From Xanthomonas floridensis (GTDB taxonomy: Bacteria; Pseudomonadota; Gammaproteobacteria; Xanthomonadales; Xanthomonadaceae), in contig NZ_LXNG01000012.1 of assembly GCF_001642575.1 (NCBI RefSeq), positions 186,001 to 250,000 on the forward strand: a stretch of 64,000 bases of DNA, written 5' to 3'. Both the position numbers and the translations under genes were made by a program. Positions 45,578-59,055 of this stretch are shown here, piece after piece; the first letter of the stretch is position 1, and every line of letters begins with the position of its first letter. The notes beneath the pieces are model-generated. The model saw only the letters and a program-made list of their open reading frames with translations. It was not told where the DNA came from and did no database searches.

Positions 45578-47407
45578 TTAGCCGGAACGGCCAGCGCGCT
45601 TGCGGTCGCTTTCGGTCAGGAACTTCTTGCGCAGGCGGATTTCCTTCGGGGTGACTTCCACCAGCTCGTCGTCCTCGATGAAGTCCAGCGCCTGTTCCAG
45701 CGTGTACTTGATCGCCGGGGTCAGCTTGATCGCGTCATCCTTGCCCGACGCGCGCATGTTGGTCAGCGGCTTGGTCTTGATCGCGTTGACGGTCAGATCG
45801 TTGTCCTTGGAGTGGATACCGATCAGCTGGCCTTCGTAGACGTTGTCGCCTTCGGCGGCGAACAGGCGGCCACGCTCTTCCAACGGCCCCAGCGCATAGG
45901 CCGGGGTTGCGCCCGGTGCGTTGGCAATCATCACGCCGTTCTGGCGCTTGGCGATGGCGCCCTGTTCCTTCGGGCCGTAATGGTCGAACACGTGGAACAG
46001 CAGGCCCGAACCCTGGGTCAGGGTGCGGAACTCGTTCTGGAAGCCGATCAGGCCACGCGCCGGGATCATGTAATCCAGGCGCACGCGGCCCTTGCCGTCC
46101 GGCTCCATGTTCTTCAGCTGGCCCTTGCGGGTGCCCAGCTTTTCCATCACGCCGCCCTGGTGCTGTTCTTCGATGTCCACCACCAGCTGTTCGATCGGCT
46201 CCATCTGCTTGCCGTCGATTTCCTTGATGATCACTTCCGGGCGCGACACGGCCAGCTCGTAGCCTTCACGACGCATGTTTTCGATCAGCACCGACAGGTG
46301 CAGTTCGCCACGGCCGGAGACCAGGAACTTGTCGGCGTCGGAGCCTTCCTCGACCTTCAGTGCCACGTTGTGCACCTTCTCGCGGTCCAGACGGTCGCGC
46401 AGCTGGCGGCTGGTCAGGAACTTGCCGCCGGACAGGTCCTTGTTACCGGCGAACGGCGAGTTGTTGACCTGGAAGGTCATCGAGATGGTGGGCTCGTCCA
46501 CGGTCAGCGCCGGCAGCGCTTCCGGGTGCTCAAGCGCACACACGGTGTCGGAAATGGTCAGCTCGGCCACGCCGGAGATGGCGACGATGTCGCCGGCTTC
46601 GGCGGTGTCCTGCTCGATACGCTCCAGGCCCAGGAAGCCCAGCACCTGCAGCACCTTGCCCTGACGCTTCTTGCCTTCGCGGTCGATCACGCTGACCGGC
46701 ATGTTCTTCTTCAGCACGCCGCGCTGGATGCGGCCGATGCCGATCACGCCGACGAAGTTGTTGTAGTCCAGCTGGCTGATGCGCATCTGGAACGGGCCGT
46801 CCGGATCGACGTCCGGGGCCGAGACGTGCTGCATGATCGCTTCGTACAGCGGGGTCATGTCGCCGTCGCGCACGCTCGAATCCAGGCTGGCGTAGCCGTT
46901 CAATGCCGAGGTGTAGACGATCGGGAAGTCCAGCTGCTCGTCGGTTGCGCCGAGCTTGTCGAACAGGTCGAACACCTGGTCGATCACCCAGTCCGGGCGT
47001 GCGCCGGGACGGTCGATCTTGTTGACCACCACGATCGGCTTGAAGCCCATCGCGAAGGCCTTCTGGGTCACGAAGCGGGTCTGCGGCATCGGGCCGTCCA
47101 TCGCATCGACCAGGATCAGCACCGAGTCCACCATCGACAGCACGCGCTCGACTTCGCCACCGAAGTCGGCGTGTCCCGGGGTGTCGACGATGTTGATGCG
47201 GTTGCCCTGCCAGGTGATGGCGGTGTTCTTGGCCAGGATCGTGATGCCACGTTCCTTTTCCTGGTCGTTGCTGTCCATCACGCGCTCAGCCAAGACGGTG
47301 CGTTCGGACAGGGTGCCGGACTGCTTCAGCAGGCAGTCGACGAGGGTGGTCTTGCCATGGTCGACGTGCGCGACGATGGCGATATTGCGGAGTTTTTCAA
47401 TGGACAT
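45578..47407 (-). CDS. typA: Ribosome-associated GTPase TypA/BipA
   Basis: A 609-residue translational GTPase related to EF-G/LepA that helps 50S assembly and stress and cold responses. Motifs are [20 protein letters not shown] (P-loop), [10 protein letters not shown] (switch I), [20 protein letters not shown] (G3) and [12 protein letters not shown] (G4). The C-terminal BipA-specific domain ends [16 protein letters not shown]. Length matches E. coli (607). A minus-strand -10 TATAAT lies at 47463-47458, about 50 bp before the start. Confidence 0.97.
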   Translation of the reverse strand: MSIEKLRNIAIVAHVDHGKTTLVDCLLKQSGTLSERTVLAERVMDSNDQEKERGITILAKNTAITWQGNRINIVDTPGHADFGGEVERVLSMVDSVLILVDAMDGPMPQTRFVTQKAFAMGFKPIVVVNKIDRPGARPDWVIDQVFDLFDKLGATDEQLDFPIVYTSALNGYASLDSSVRDGDMTPLYEAIMQHVSAPDVDPDGPFQMRISQLDYNNFVGVIGIGRIQRGVLKKNMPVSVIDREGKKRQGKVLQVLGFLGLERIEQDTAEAGDIVAISGVAELTISDTVCALEHPEALPALTVDEPTISMTFQVNNSPFAGNKDLSGGKFLTSRQLRDRLDREKVHNVALKVEEGSDADKFLVSGRGELHLSVLIENMRREGYELAVSRPEVIIKEIDGKQMEPIEQLVVDIEEQHQGGVMEKLGTRKGQLKNMEPDGKGRVRLDYMIPARGLIGFQNEFRTLTQGSGLLFHVFDHYGPKEQGAIAKRQNGVMIANAPGATPAYALGPLEERGRLFAAEGDNVYEGQLIGIHSKDNDLTVNAIKTKPLTNMRASGKDDAIKLTPAIKYTLEQALDFIEDDELVEVTPKEIRLRKKFLTESDRKRAGRSG

Positions 47408-47457
47408 GCGGAAAGGGCCCCTGTCTGGCGCCAGTCTTGAGATGAGGTAAGCCCGAC

Positions 47458-47463
47458 ATTATA
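47458..47463 (-). promoter_or_regulatory. Candidate -10 element of typA
   Basis: Minus-strand TATAAT, 50 bp before the typA start. No good -35 is visible, so the assignment is tentative. Confidence 0.4.
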
Positions 47464-47650
47464 GCGGTTTCGTTGCGTTGCCGTTGCGGATTGGCGCAAG
47501 TCGATTCAGATCGCCCATTCAGCCAGCGTGACGGGCCGGGCGGCCGGGGCGGGCAGGGCCGTTGGACCATGGTCGTAACCGCGCGGCCGGTCACGCGCCC
47601 GGGTGTATCCTAATGGGCTGTTGATCACTCCAGAACCTGCAAGGATTTCC

Positions 47651-48145
47651 ATGTCCCTGATCGCCACCTTCGACACCTCCCGCGGCCCGATCGTTGTCGA
47701 GCTGTACCCGGAGAAGGCTCCGCTGACGGTTGCCAACTTCGTCAACCTGGCCAAGCGCGGCTTCTACAACGGCCTGAGCTTCCACCGCGTCATCGCCGAC
47801 TTCATGATCCAGGGCGGCTGCCCGGAAGGGTCCGGCCGCGGCGGCCCGGGCTACCGTTTCGAAGACGAGGCCAATAACGGCGTCGGTCACGAGCGTGGCG
47901 TGCTGTCCATGGCCAATGCTGGCCCGAACACCAATGGCAGCCAATTCTTCATCACCCATACCGCCACCCCATGGCTGGACGGCAAGCACACCGTGTTCGG
48001 CAAGGTCACCCAGGGCCTGGACGTGGTGGACAGCGTTGCCCAGGGCGACACCATCAATACGCTCACCATTGAAGGCGATACCGACGCCGTGCTGGCCGCC
48101 AAGGCCGACCGCGTTGCGGAGTGGAACAAGATCCTCGCCGCCTGA
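47651..48145 (+). CDS. ppiB: Peptidyl-prolyl cis-trans isomerase, cyclophilin type (cytoplasmic)
   Basis: A 164-residue cyclophilin that speeds proline isomerisation. Active-site motifs are [17 protein letters not shown] (Arg of the catalytic site), [20 protein letters not shown] and [11 protein letters not shown]. No signal peptide, so cytoplasmic like E. coli PpiB (164 residues). The frame is open from 47603, but the family start [12 protein letters not shown] at 47651 is used. Divergent from typA. Confidence 0.95.
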   Translation: MSLIATFDTSRGPIVVELYPEKAPLTVANFVNLAKRGFYNGLSFHRVIADFMIQGGCPEGSGRGGPGYRFEDEANNGVGHERGVLSMANAGPNTNGSQFFITHTATPWLDGKHTVFGKVTQGLDVVDSVAQGDTINTLTIEGDTDAVLAAKADRVAEWNKILAA

Positions 48146-48160
48146 TCGCAGTTCCCGTCG

Positions 48161-48189
48161 AACGGCCGCCTTGTGCGGCCGTTTGCTTG
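48161..48189 (+). terminator. Hairpin terminator after ppiB
   Basis: AACGGCCGC (48161-48169), loop CTTGT, GCGGCCGTT (48175-48183), then TGCTTG. A 9-bp stem with only a weak T-rich tail. Confidence 0.6.
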
Positions 48190-48251
48190 TCAACGCGCGC
48201 CGCCAGGCCTTGCGGCCCCGCCAGCGCGCCACCCCCACCAACGCTTTTTAG

Positions 48252-49253
<1,002 letters not shown>

Positions 49254-49274
49254 GCACCACAATTGCTGCAAGTC

Positions 49275-49304
49275 AAAACGCCGGGCATTGCCCGGCGTTT
49301 TTTT
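49275..49304 (+). terminator. Rho-independent terminator of mdh
   Basis: AAAA-CGCCGGGC (49279-49286), loop ATT, GCCCGGCG (49290-49297), then seven T. Confidence 0.9.
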
Positions 49305-49571
49305 GTGCCTGCCCGCCAGCGATGACGCCAGCGGGTGGGCATCGCGGCGGTGCTGCGTGGGGTGCACGGCTGTAGCGACAACGCGCCGCAGGTGCGCTGG
49401 GTGATTCGGCGACCAAGGTACGTGCCCTGGCCGCGTTATCGCGGGACGTAGCGAGCCATCGATAGCTGGATGTGGACGGCGCGTCCAGTCCGGCGAGTAC
49501 GCGTGGTGGATGCCGCACCGGGAACCGGCGGCACCCGCCTGAGGGCTGCGCCGTCGTTCAGTTCGCCGCGC
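49305..49571. other. Spacer between mdh and the glutathione transferase gene
   Basis: About 270 bp between convergent genes. No gene or clear regulatory signal seen. Confidence 0.4.
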
Positions 49572-50186
49572 TTATTCCAGGCCTTCGGCCTTCAGCGCTG
49601 CCTGCACGTCGGCATCGGCCTGCATGCGCTGGAAGAAGGCATCCAGTGCCGTCAGCCCACTCACGTCCACGCCGGCCTTGCGGGCCCAGCGCAAGGTCAC
49701 GAACAGATACGCATCGGCGCCGGTATGGCTGTCGCCGGCCAGCCACTGGCGGCCCTGCAGATGCGCATCGGCACGCGTGTAGAGCGTGCGCAACTTGCTG
49801 CGCGCATCGTCCTGGCTGCGCGTGATCAATGCCTGATCCTGCAGGTAGGCGGTGCTGCCGAAGATCGGCTTGAAGGTCGGGTGGACGTCGGCGTTGGAAA
49901 ATGCGATCCAGCGATTGATCTCGGCACGACTGCGCGCGCTGCCATCACCGCCCAGGCCGCTCAGTGGCGCAACATCGGCGATGTAATTCAGGATGGCGGC
50001 GTTCTGCGTCAGCGCCCAATCGTCGATCAGCAGCAACGGCACCGCACCTGCCGGATTGAGCTGCAGATAGTCGGGCGACTTCATGGTGGCGGCATCGACC
50101 ACCACCAGATCGAACGGCAGCCCGGACCAGCGCAGGACGATGTGGTCAGCGAGCGAGCAGGCGCCGGGCTTGGTGTAGAGCTTCAT
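49572..50186 (-). CDS. Glutathione S-transferase, beta class
   Basis: A 204-residue cytosolic GST that conjugates glutathione to electrophiles. It starts MKLYTKPGACSLADHIVLRW, with the beta-class catalytic cysteine at residue 10 in the characteristic KPGACSLA motif and the glutathione-binding NPAGAVPLLLIDD with the cis-Pro and the following TQNAAIL. The C-terminal all-helical domain fills residues 85-204. Start at 50186 by family alignment, although the frame is open to 50438. Confidence 0.93.
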   Translation of the reverse strand: MKLYTKPGACSLADHIVLRWSGLPFDLVVVDAATMKSPDYLQLNPAGAVPLLLIDDWALTQNAAILNYIADVAPLSGLGGDGSARSRAEINRWIAFSNADVHPTFKPIFGSTAYLQDQALITRSQDDARSKLRTLYTRADAHLQGRQWLAGDSHTGADAYLFVTLRWARKAGVDVSGLTALDAFFQRMQADADVQAALKAEGLE

Positions 50187-50495
50187 GGTCAATCCAGTAA
50201 GGAACAGGACCGCAAGCTTAGCCGGGTTGTCCTGCGAGCTGTGGCACGCCTGCACGCGTAGCGCGCTGCGCAATGACGGGTGCGCATGGCGTGGTGCATC
50301 GATGCGCCCGCTGCGACGGACGAGGCACCGACGAGGCGGTTCGGTCCTGCGCGAACTCTGCCGCCGGTGTTTCGGTAGCACCGATGTGGTCGTACGGTAG
50401 GTGGGCGTGGACCGCGCCATGCGGATTCGTTTCGACACACGCGTACCTGCAGGTTTAAGTTTCAGCCAGCTACTGCGGGACGATCGGCGTAGCCT
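50187..50495. other. Divergent spacer between GST and ClC genes
   Basis: 309 bp expected to hold both promoters. No clear promoter or palindrome was recognised. Confidence 0.4.
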
Positions 50496-52403
50496 TTGCC
50501 GCGTCGCACTTCTGGCGTTTCCCCCTTGATCGATTCCAACTCCACCACGCCTCCACGCGTGGCGATTCCGCTCGCCCCATCATTGGATCCAGCATTGGCG
50601 CAGGCACAGATGCCGGCTCAGTTTCGGCCGCTCGATCGCCGCGTGCCCTGGATCGCCGGTCTCAGCCTGCTGTTGGCGTTCGTCGTGGCGGGCGTTGCGC
50701 AGCTGCTGACAGCGCTGATCGGGTTGGTCACCAACCTGGCATATTTCGGTCGCCTGGGCGTCGAGATGGTCAGCCCGGCAGGGCACGCGTGGGGAGCCTG
50801 GGCGATTGCGGTGCCGGTCGTCGGTGGCGTGATCGTCGGCGTGATGGCGCGCTACGGTTCGCGTGCGATCCGGGGGCACGGCATTCCCGAGGCGATGGAG
50901 CAGGTGTTGCGTAACGACAGCCGCATTCCGCCCATCATGACCTGGCTCAAACCCGCATCGTCGGCCGTGGCGATCGGGACCGGCGGGCCATTCGGTGCGG
51001 AAGGACCCATCATTGCCACGGGCGGCGCACTTGGATCACTGTTGGGGCAGCGACTGCATGTCACTGCCGACGAGCGCAAAACCTTGCTCGCTGCCGGTGC
51101 TGCCGCCGGCATGGCTGCGATCTTTGCAACGCCGATCGCGGCGGTGGTGTTGGCGGTCGAACTGCTGTTGTTCGAACGTCGCGCGCGCTCGCTGATTCCG
51201 GTGGCGCTGGCGGCGATGGTCGGGGCCGCGATGCACGGTGTGTTCGAAGGCACCGGCCCGGTATTTCCCATGCCGATGCTGCCGCCAGCGGTGTTGAGTG
51301 CGTTGTTCGCTTATGTGGCGATGGGAGCCGTGGTCGGTGCCATCAGCGTCGGCGTGACACGTCTGACCTATGGCATCGAAGACGCATTCGAGCGGATTCC
51401 GCTGCACTGGATGTGGTGGCCGGCGATCGGTGGCGTGGTAGTGGGCGTCGTCGGCTACTGGGTGCCGCGTACCCTGGGCGTGGGGTACGACAACATCATT
51501 CTGGTACTGGGTGGTGGCGTGGGACTGGGCACGATGTTGATCCTGTGCGTGGCCAAACTGGTGTCGTGGTCGGTGGCGCTGGGCAGTGGAACCTCCGGCG
51601 GCACGTTGGCGCCGTTGTTCACCATCGGTGGTGCGCTGGGTGGCGTGCTCGGGGTGGCCGTGGCGACCTATGCACCGTGGTTTGGTGTCGACCCACGGAT
51701 GGCGGCGCTGGTCTGCATGGCGGCCATGTTCGCCGGTGCTTCGCGGGCATTTCTGGCCTCGGTCCTGTTTGCCTTCGAAGCGACCCAGCAAACGCATGGG
51801 CTGCTGCCACTGCTGGGCGGCTGCGCGGCGGCGTATCTGGTCTCCGGCCTAATGATGCGCCACACCATCATGACCGAGAAGATCGTGCGTCGCGGCGTTC
51901 GCGTTCCATCCGACTACAGTGCAGATCATCTGGATCAGATCGCAGTCGGCACGGTGTGCAGCCGCGACGTGGTGAGCCTGGAGGCAACCCAGACATTGGG
52001 CGAAGTACGCCAGTGGTTGCGCGGGGGTGGTGCCGAGGTCAGCCACCAGGGCTTTCCGGTCACCGGCGCAGAGGGCGCGCTATGGGGCGTGCTGACGCGC
52101 CGCGATCTGCTCGACCAACGCAAGGCCGATGACATGCAGCTCGCTGCGCTGCTGCAGCGCGCTGCGGTGGTCATCGGCGAGCAGCACTCGCTCCGCGAGG
52201 CGGCCGATCACATGAGCGATGCGGGTGTCGGCAGGTTGGTGGTCGTGGACGGGCCGCAGACCTTGCGTATCGTCGGCATCATCACGCGTAGCGATCTGCT
52301 CGCGGCACATGGCGGCCGGCTGCAGGCAGCTCGGGACATCGTACGAACCAGGGTGCGCCGTTCACTCCAGGCCAAGACAGCGCAAGCAATTCCAGAGGCG
52401 TGA
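50496..52403 (+). CDS. ClC-family chloride channel/transporter with C-terminal CBS pair
   Basis: An inner-membrane ClC protein of up to 635 residues. Anion-path motifs are GHGIPEA (about residue 128), GGPFGAEGPI with the gating glutamate (about 164-173), and GTSGGTLAPLF (about 365-375). Two CBS domains (about residues 485-610) follow the membrane part and probably sense adenine nucleotides. The start is uncertain. The frame begins at TTG 50496, alternatives are TTG 50526, GTG 50559 and ATG 50610, and no good ribosome site is seen. Confidence 0.9.
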   Translation: MPRRTSGVSPLIDSNSTTPPRVAIPLAPSLDPALAQAQMPAQFRPLDRRVPWIAGLSLLLAFVVAGVAQLLTALIGLVTNLAYFGRLGVEMVSPAGHAWGAWAIAVPVVGGVIVGVMARYGSRAIRGHGIPEAMEQVLRNDSRIPPIMTWLKPASSAVAIGTGGPFGAEGPIIATGGALGSLLGQRLHVTADERKTLLAAGAAAGMAAIFATPIAAVVLAVELLLFERRARSLIPVALAAMVGAAMHGVFEGTGPVFPMPMLPPAVLSALFAYVAMGAVVGAISVGVTRLTYGIEDAFERIPLHWMWWPAIGGVVVGVVGYWVPRTLGVGYDNIILVLGGGVGLGTMLILCVAKLVSWSVALGSGTSGGTLAPLFTIGGALGGVLGVAVATYAPWFGVDPRMAALVCMAAMFAGASRAFLASVLFAFEATQQTHGLLPLLGGCAAAYLVSGLMMRHTIMTEKIVRRGVRVPSDYSADHLDQIAVGTVCSRDVVSLEATQTLGEVRQWLRGGGAEVSHQGFPVTGAEGALWGVLTRRDLLDQRKADDMQLAALLQRAAVVIGEQHSLREAADHMSDAGVGRLVVVDGPQTLRIVGIITRSDLLAAHGGRLQAARDIVRTRVRRSLQAKTAQAIPEA

Positions 52404-52446
52404 TGGCGGCGGTATCGACACGCCGCAGCATGGTGCGGGGTGTCGC

Positions 52447-52908
52447 TTAGGACGCTGTGCGCGGACGCAGCTTCTGCACGCGATAGAAGGTGTGGTCGCC
52501 GATGGTGGCCACCTGGTAGGCATTGCGCCAGCTTGGGCTTGCAATTGCGCTGGCGGCAAAGTGGCTGGCACCCGGCACGATTTCCTTGCGCTGACCGGCA
52601 GGCAATGCCCAATTACGTTCTGCAGCCAGTGCAACACCCAGCGCCTTGTTCCAGGCGTCATCGTTCTTCAGCTGCGTGCCCGGGGCCACGATGGTCGGTG
52701 CGAACTGCTTGCGCGCGGTGACCACCTCGCACATCGAATCGCCCCACAGGCCGCTGTCCAGCCGGCGCAGTGCAACTTCAGCGACAGCCTGCTGGCCGCG
52801 CAAGGTCTGGTCGCGCGCCTCCAGGTACACGGTGGTACTCAAGCACAGCGAATCTGCAGCTGGCTGCGGCATCAATTGCGCCAGCCAGAAAATCCAAATC
52901 ATCTTCAT
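52447..52908 (-). CDS. SleB-like cell wall hydrolase, small form
   Basis: A 153-residue protein of the SleB/CwlJ hydrolase family that cleaves peptidoglycan. The catalytic glutamate is probably in CLSTTVYLEARDQTLRGQQA, followed by VAEVALRRLDS, FAPTIVAPGTQL and a conserved closing GDHTFYRVQ. A hydrophobic N-terminus (MKMIWIFWLAQLMPQPAADS) suggests export. The ATG at 52908 follows AAGGAG at 4 nt, and the next ATG at 52902 is also possible. No peptidoglycan-binding domain is present. Confidence 0.85.
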   Translation of the reverse strand: MKMIWIFWLAQLMPQPAADSLCLSTTVYLEARDQTLRGQQAVAEVALRRLDSGLWGDSMCEVVTARKQFAPTIVAPGTQLKNDDAWNKALGVALAAERNWALPAGQRKEIVPGASHFAASAIASPSWRNAYQVATIGDHTFYRVQKLRPRTAS

Positions 52909-53957
52909 ACAACTCCTTGCTCCGTATGGGCCGGTCCGCAGGGCATCCAAGGTGGATGCACCAGTGCGAAAGGCTTGGCGTCATGGGGAGGCGACCTGTC
53001 ACGGGCCGCCCGGTCTCCGGCGAAAGAGATCTGCCGAAGGCGCCCACCAAGTGGGTGGGTCAAAAAGTTGGCGCAAGGTAGGCGTCGATCACAGAATCGT
53101 GGCTGAATGGGCGGGGTTGACGCGGTACAACGTCTGCTGTGCCTGCTTTGCACGGTTTGACGGACTGCACTGCAGCAGCGCATGCGCGTCGCATCGGTGC
53201 AGCGACAGTGCAGTAAGCGTCGCTGCATCGGCGTCGATACATTTGGAATGACGATGCGCATTGCCGAAATGCGTGACGGATTCACGCCGACTGCACGCGT
53301 CATCTGTTGATCGATAGAAGCCGACTGCATCGACCGGGAAGCTGTCGACGGCTGTGGCACTTTGCAGCTCATGGCAACACGCAGATGCATCACGAGACAC
53401 ATAGATCGCGAGGCACAGAGTCAGTTGCGCATCCATTACGTATCGCGTGACTGGCGATGAGTGAGCAGGCGCGCAGTGAAAGCCCCTCGCGTTGTATCAG
53501 TGCGGCGCGCACCTTGAGTCAGGTCGCTGCCATCAACTGAGATGCATGGGGCGCGGCTCGGCCATATTGTGCTTGATCGATGACGCGATTCGAAATTGCC
53601 GCAATACGTTGCGGAGCGTCGGACGCGCATCTGATGGGTGATGCTTGAGCATGACGCATCCGTGATGCATGCAGTTCGGCAGCTACCGATTCCAGCTCTT
53701 GCAGCCAGCATGAATGTGGTTGGCAAACCTCGCCTGGTATCACCTATGGCCTAACTTGCGTCTTTGCCGTTATCTCCGATCCAGCACTGGATACGCCGAA
53801 GCAACGCAGTGCGCTGCTGCAAATTTTTGGCATCTACGCAGGACATGTTCGTCTGTTACTCGCTTGACTCCCTGCAGGTCTTATCCTGTTGCTACCACCG
53901 CTACACGCCTGCGTCAGACCGGTACGACAGAGGGATGCACGCCTAGCGCGAATGCTT
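52909..53957. other. 1-kb gene-poor stretch rich in GATGCA/TGCATC words
   Basis: No frame here shows a recognisable protein, a good ribosome site or the codon use of its neighbours. GATGCA or TGCATC occurs about seven times between 52950 and 53945. It may be a decayed region or carry an unrecognised RNA. Confidence 0.4.
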
Positions 53958-55271
53958 TCAGACTCGGTGCGGCATTGCCGCTCTTTCAGCCGGTGGCTTC
54001 TGTCCGGACGTCATGCAGGATGAGTTGATACAGGCCAACAGCATGCATGCCGCACCGCAAAGCATCGGGCCGATCGCCATCGACCATGCCAGCTGTGCAT
54101 GATCCGCGCCGTGATCCTTGTTCAAGTGCAGCAGCAGGCCAATCAACACGCTGCCAAGCGCAAGCGCGATCTGGGCGGCAGCCGTCAGCAGGGCGAAGCC
54201 ACGTGCCTGTTGCGCGGGGGCGTGGCGTATCGACAGTTCGGCATGTCGCGCCCACACCCACTGGCCGGCGCTACCGGCTGCCATCCCCATGCCGAATGCC
54301 AGCGCGGCGTCTGGCCACACGCCGCGCATGGTCTGCATTGCAAACAACAGCCCGAATACGACCAACGCGAACCCGCTGCATCCCAGCCGCTGCAAGGCGC
54401 GGGTCTGCAGCCGTGCCGCCAACGGCTGTATGGCCACGGTGCCGACGGCGTAGCTGATCAGAATCGCGCTGCCCCAGCGGGGTGAGGGGAGCAGCGTTTG
54501 CGCCAGATACGGCGCCAGTTTGGTGAAGGTGGGCAAGGCCAGCGACAATGCTGCGATCACCATCAACGGCAGCCAGCAGGCGCGGTGCAGGCCTGCATTC
54601 GGTGCGTGTGCTTGCGGTCCAGCAACGTAGGGCGCATGCGGTTGCAGCGTGTGGCGCAGCCAGCCTGCCGTCAGCATGGCCAGGGTGCTGACGGCGACCA
54701 CCACCGTCATTGCGACGGGTGCGCCTGCAGACGGCCTGGAATGCACGAGCAGCCCGATCGTCGCACTGACCGACAATGCGGCCAGGCCGCTGCCGACCAA
54801 CCGCAGTGCGCTGATGCCCTTTGCACCACGCCATGGCCAGCGGCCAAGGCCGAGCAACGTGTTCTGCGCAACATCGCCCACGGCGTACGCCGCGCGGAAC
54901 GGCAGGCTGAAAAGCAACACGCAGGCCAAGCGTGTTGCAGCGGGCAACAGGGGAGCCAGGAACAGCAGCGCCATCGCCACGGCAGCGATCGCAATGCCGC
55001 GCCATTGCGCACGACCGGCCCAGGCCAGGCTGCTGCTCCCCTGCCAGCGACCGGCAGCGAGCAAGCCCATCACCGCACTGACCACCAATCCCGCTGCAAC
55101 CGTCATGCCGGCAGCGGTGGCGCTCAGCTGTACGTATTCGGTCAGGGCAAAGATCAGCAACAGCTCGCCGGTATACCAAAGCAGGCTCTTGCCGAAGTGC
55201 GCAGCCGTGTACGCCAGCATCGCCGACAGCGGCAGGGTGGGGAGCTGAGGCGGTGCCGTCGGGGTGTGCAT
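53958..55271 (-). CDS. MFS-like multi-helix membrane transporter, function unknown
   Basis: A 437-residue protein with about 12 hydrophobic segments in two halves separated by a Pro/His-rich loop (LRHTLQPHAPYVAGPQAHAP, about residues 215-235), the layout of a major facilitator. The start MHTPTAPPQLPTLPLSAMLA is a Pro-rich cytoplasmic leader. No diagnostic substrate motif was recognised. The C-terminus ends in a charged tail. Flanked by two gene-poor stretches and not part of an operon. Confidence 0.7.
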   Translation of the reverse strand: MHTPTAPPQLPTLPLSAMLAYTAAHFGKSLLWYTGELLLIFALTEYVQLSATAAGMTVAAGLVVSAVMGLLAAGRWQGSSSLAWAGRAQWRGIAIAAVAMALLFLAPLLPAATRLACVLLFSLPFRAAYAVGDVAQNTLLGLGRWPWRGAKGISALRLVGSGLAALSVSATIGLLVHSRPSAGAPVAMTVVVAVSTLAMLTAGWLRHTLQPHAPYVAGPQAHAPNAGLHRACWLPLMVIAALSLALPTFTKLAPYLAQTLLPSPRWGSAILISYAVGTVAIQPLAARLQTRALQRLGCSGFALVVFGLLFAMQTMRGVWPDAALAFGMGMAAGSAGQWVWARHAELSIRHAPAQQARGFALLTAAAQIALALGSVLIGLLLHLNKDHGADHAQLAWSMAIGPMLCGAACMLLACINSSCMTSGQKPPAERAAMPHRV

Positions 55272-55698
55272 GCAGCCGGTTATAGCCGGGCTCTACGACA
55301 CCAAAAAGAACGCCGCAGAATGCGGCGATCGCGGCCTGGCGACGGCTGAGGTGAGTACCTGGCAATCATGCAACTGGGATCGTGGGTCTGCGGCGGAAGG
55401 CAATGCGAGCGCCGGCGCTATCCATCTGGCCATCTGCCGCCGTCGCCCCTGCCAGTCTGGCCGCACCGGCGGCTCATGACCTGGTCAAGCGTAAGTGACC
55501 GGCATGCGGCCTGGGACGCAGCCCTATGTCACGAACTTGCTGCCACTGCATCAGAGCGGCGCTGTCGCTACAGGCTTCAGTGCGCTTCGCAGGGGTGCGA
55601 AGCAGGGCGTGCCGGCGAAGTGAGTCTGGTCCGCCGGCAGCCGCTTGCTGTCGCCTTGCGCAACGCGCTGCAACAGCACCGGCGTACCGGCGCAGCTA
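55272..55698. other. Spacer between the MFS-like gene and fadH
   Basis: 427 bp. A short palindrome GCCGCAGAATGCGGC lies at 55310-55324. No supported gene. Confidence 0.4.
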
Positions 55699-58032
<2,334 letters not shown>

Positions 58033-59055
58033 CTACCAGCCGGCCAACGTCAGCTTGCCGATGGTACTGCCGCTTTCCAGCCGACGGTGCGCTTCACGCA
58101 AGGTGCCGGCATTGATCGGCGACAACGTTTCGGTGTGTGTCGTGCGCAGTTCACCTGCGTCGATCAGGCTCGCCGCACGGTTGAGGATGCGATGCTGTTC
58201 CACGATGTCGTCGGTGGCGTACCGCGAGCGGGCGAACATCAGCTCCCAATGGATGCCGATGCACTTGGACTTGTACGGGTCGCCGATCGCCAACGGGCCG
58301 CGCGGCTCGACGATCAGGCCGACATGCCCTTGCGGCGCAAGGATCTCGCCCAACGGTTGCCAGTAGCGATCGGTGTCGTACAGGTTCAGTGCCGCATCCA
58401 CGTTGTGCAGGCCCAGCGCCTGCAGCTGCGGATGCAGCGGTTGATGATGATCGATCACATGCTGGGCGCCCATCTGACGCACCCACTCGATGCTTTCCGG
58501 TCGCGATGCGGTGGCGATCACCGTGAACCCCGCATGCCGCGCCAGCTGGATCGCGATCGAGCCAACCCCGCCGGCGCCGCCGATGATCAGCAGATGCCGG
58601 CCGCGGTTGCGTGCGCCATCAAAGGCGAACGGCATGCGCTGGAACAGCAGCTCCCATGCGGTGAGTGTGGTCAATGGCAGTGCAGCGGCCTGCGCAAAGC
58701 TCAGCGAGGTTGGCTTGCAGCCGGCGATGCGCGCGTCCACCAGTTGGTACTGCGCGTTGCTGCCCGGACGGCTGATGTCGCCGGCGTAATAGACCTCATC
58801 GCCTACCGCAAACGCGGTGACGTCCGGACCCACTGCCTCGATCACGCCGGCAGCGTCGTAGCCCAGGATCTTGGGTGCTTCCAGGGTCTGCGGCTTGGGT
58901 GCGCGTACCTTGGTGTCGACCGGATTCACCGAGATTGCTTCCACTCGTACCAATAAGTCATATCCGGACGGCGCCGCGGGAGCCGGAAGCTCCATGTCAA
59001 GTAACGATGCCGGGTCGTCGATCGGAAGATAACGTGTGAAGGCGACAGCTTTCAT
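58033..59055 (-). CDS. Zinc-type alcohol dehydrogenase-like/quinone oxidoreductase family protein
   Basis: A 340-residue medium-chain reductase. The GroES-like N-terminal domain (PILGYDAAGVIEAVGPDVTA type segment near residue 66) is followed by the Rossmann NADPH loop IIGGAGGVGSIAIQLARHAG (about residue 154). Zinc-binding cysteines of classical ADHs are absent, as in quinone reductases, so an NADPH-dependent quinone or enone reductase is likely. The start at 59055 follows AGGAG by 7 nt and gives the expected MKAVAFTRYLP N-terminus. Confidence 0.88.
   Translation of the reverse strand: MKAVAFTRYLPIDDPASLLDMELPAPAAPSGYDLLVRVEAISVNPVDTKVRAPKPQTLEAPKILGYDAAGVIEAVGPDVTAFAVGDEVYYAGDISRPGSNAQYQLVDARIAGCKPTSLSFAQAAALPLTTLTAWELLFQRMPFAFDGARNRGRHLLIIGGAGGVGSIAIQLARHAGFTVIATASRPESIEWVRQMGAQHVIDHHQPLHPQLQALGLHNVDAALNLYDTDRYWQPLGEILAPQGHVGLIVEPRGPLAIGDPYKSKCIGIHWELMFARSRYATDDIVEQHRILNRAASLIDAGELRTTHTETLSPINAGTLREAHRRLESGSTIGKLTLAGW

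Noticed and set aside
49470-50261. 263-codon plus-strand frame opposite the glutathione transferase
   Set aside because: Shadow of a clear beta-class GST gene.
53089-53436. 115-codon minus-strand frame in the gene-poor stretch
   Set aside because: No ribosome site, odd Cys/His-rich composition unlike its neighbours, and no family features. Kept only as part of the gene-free region.
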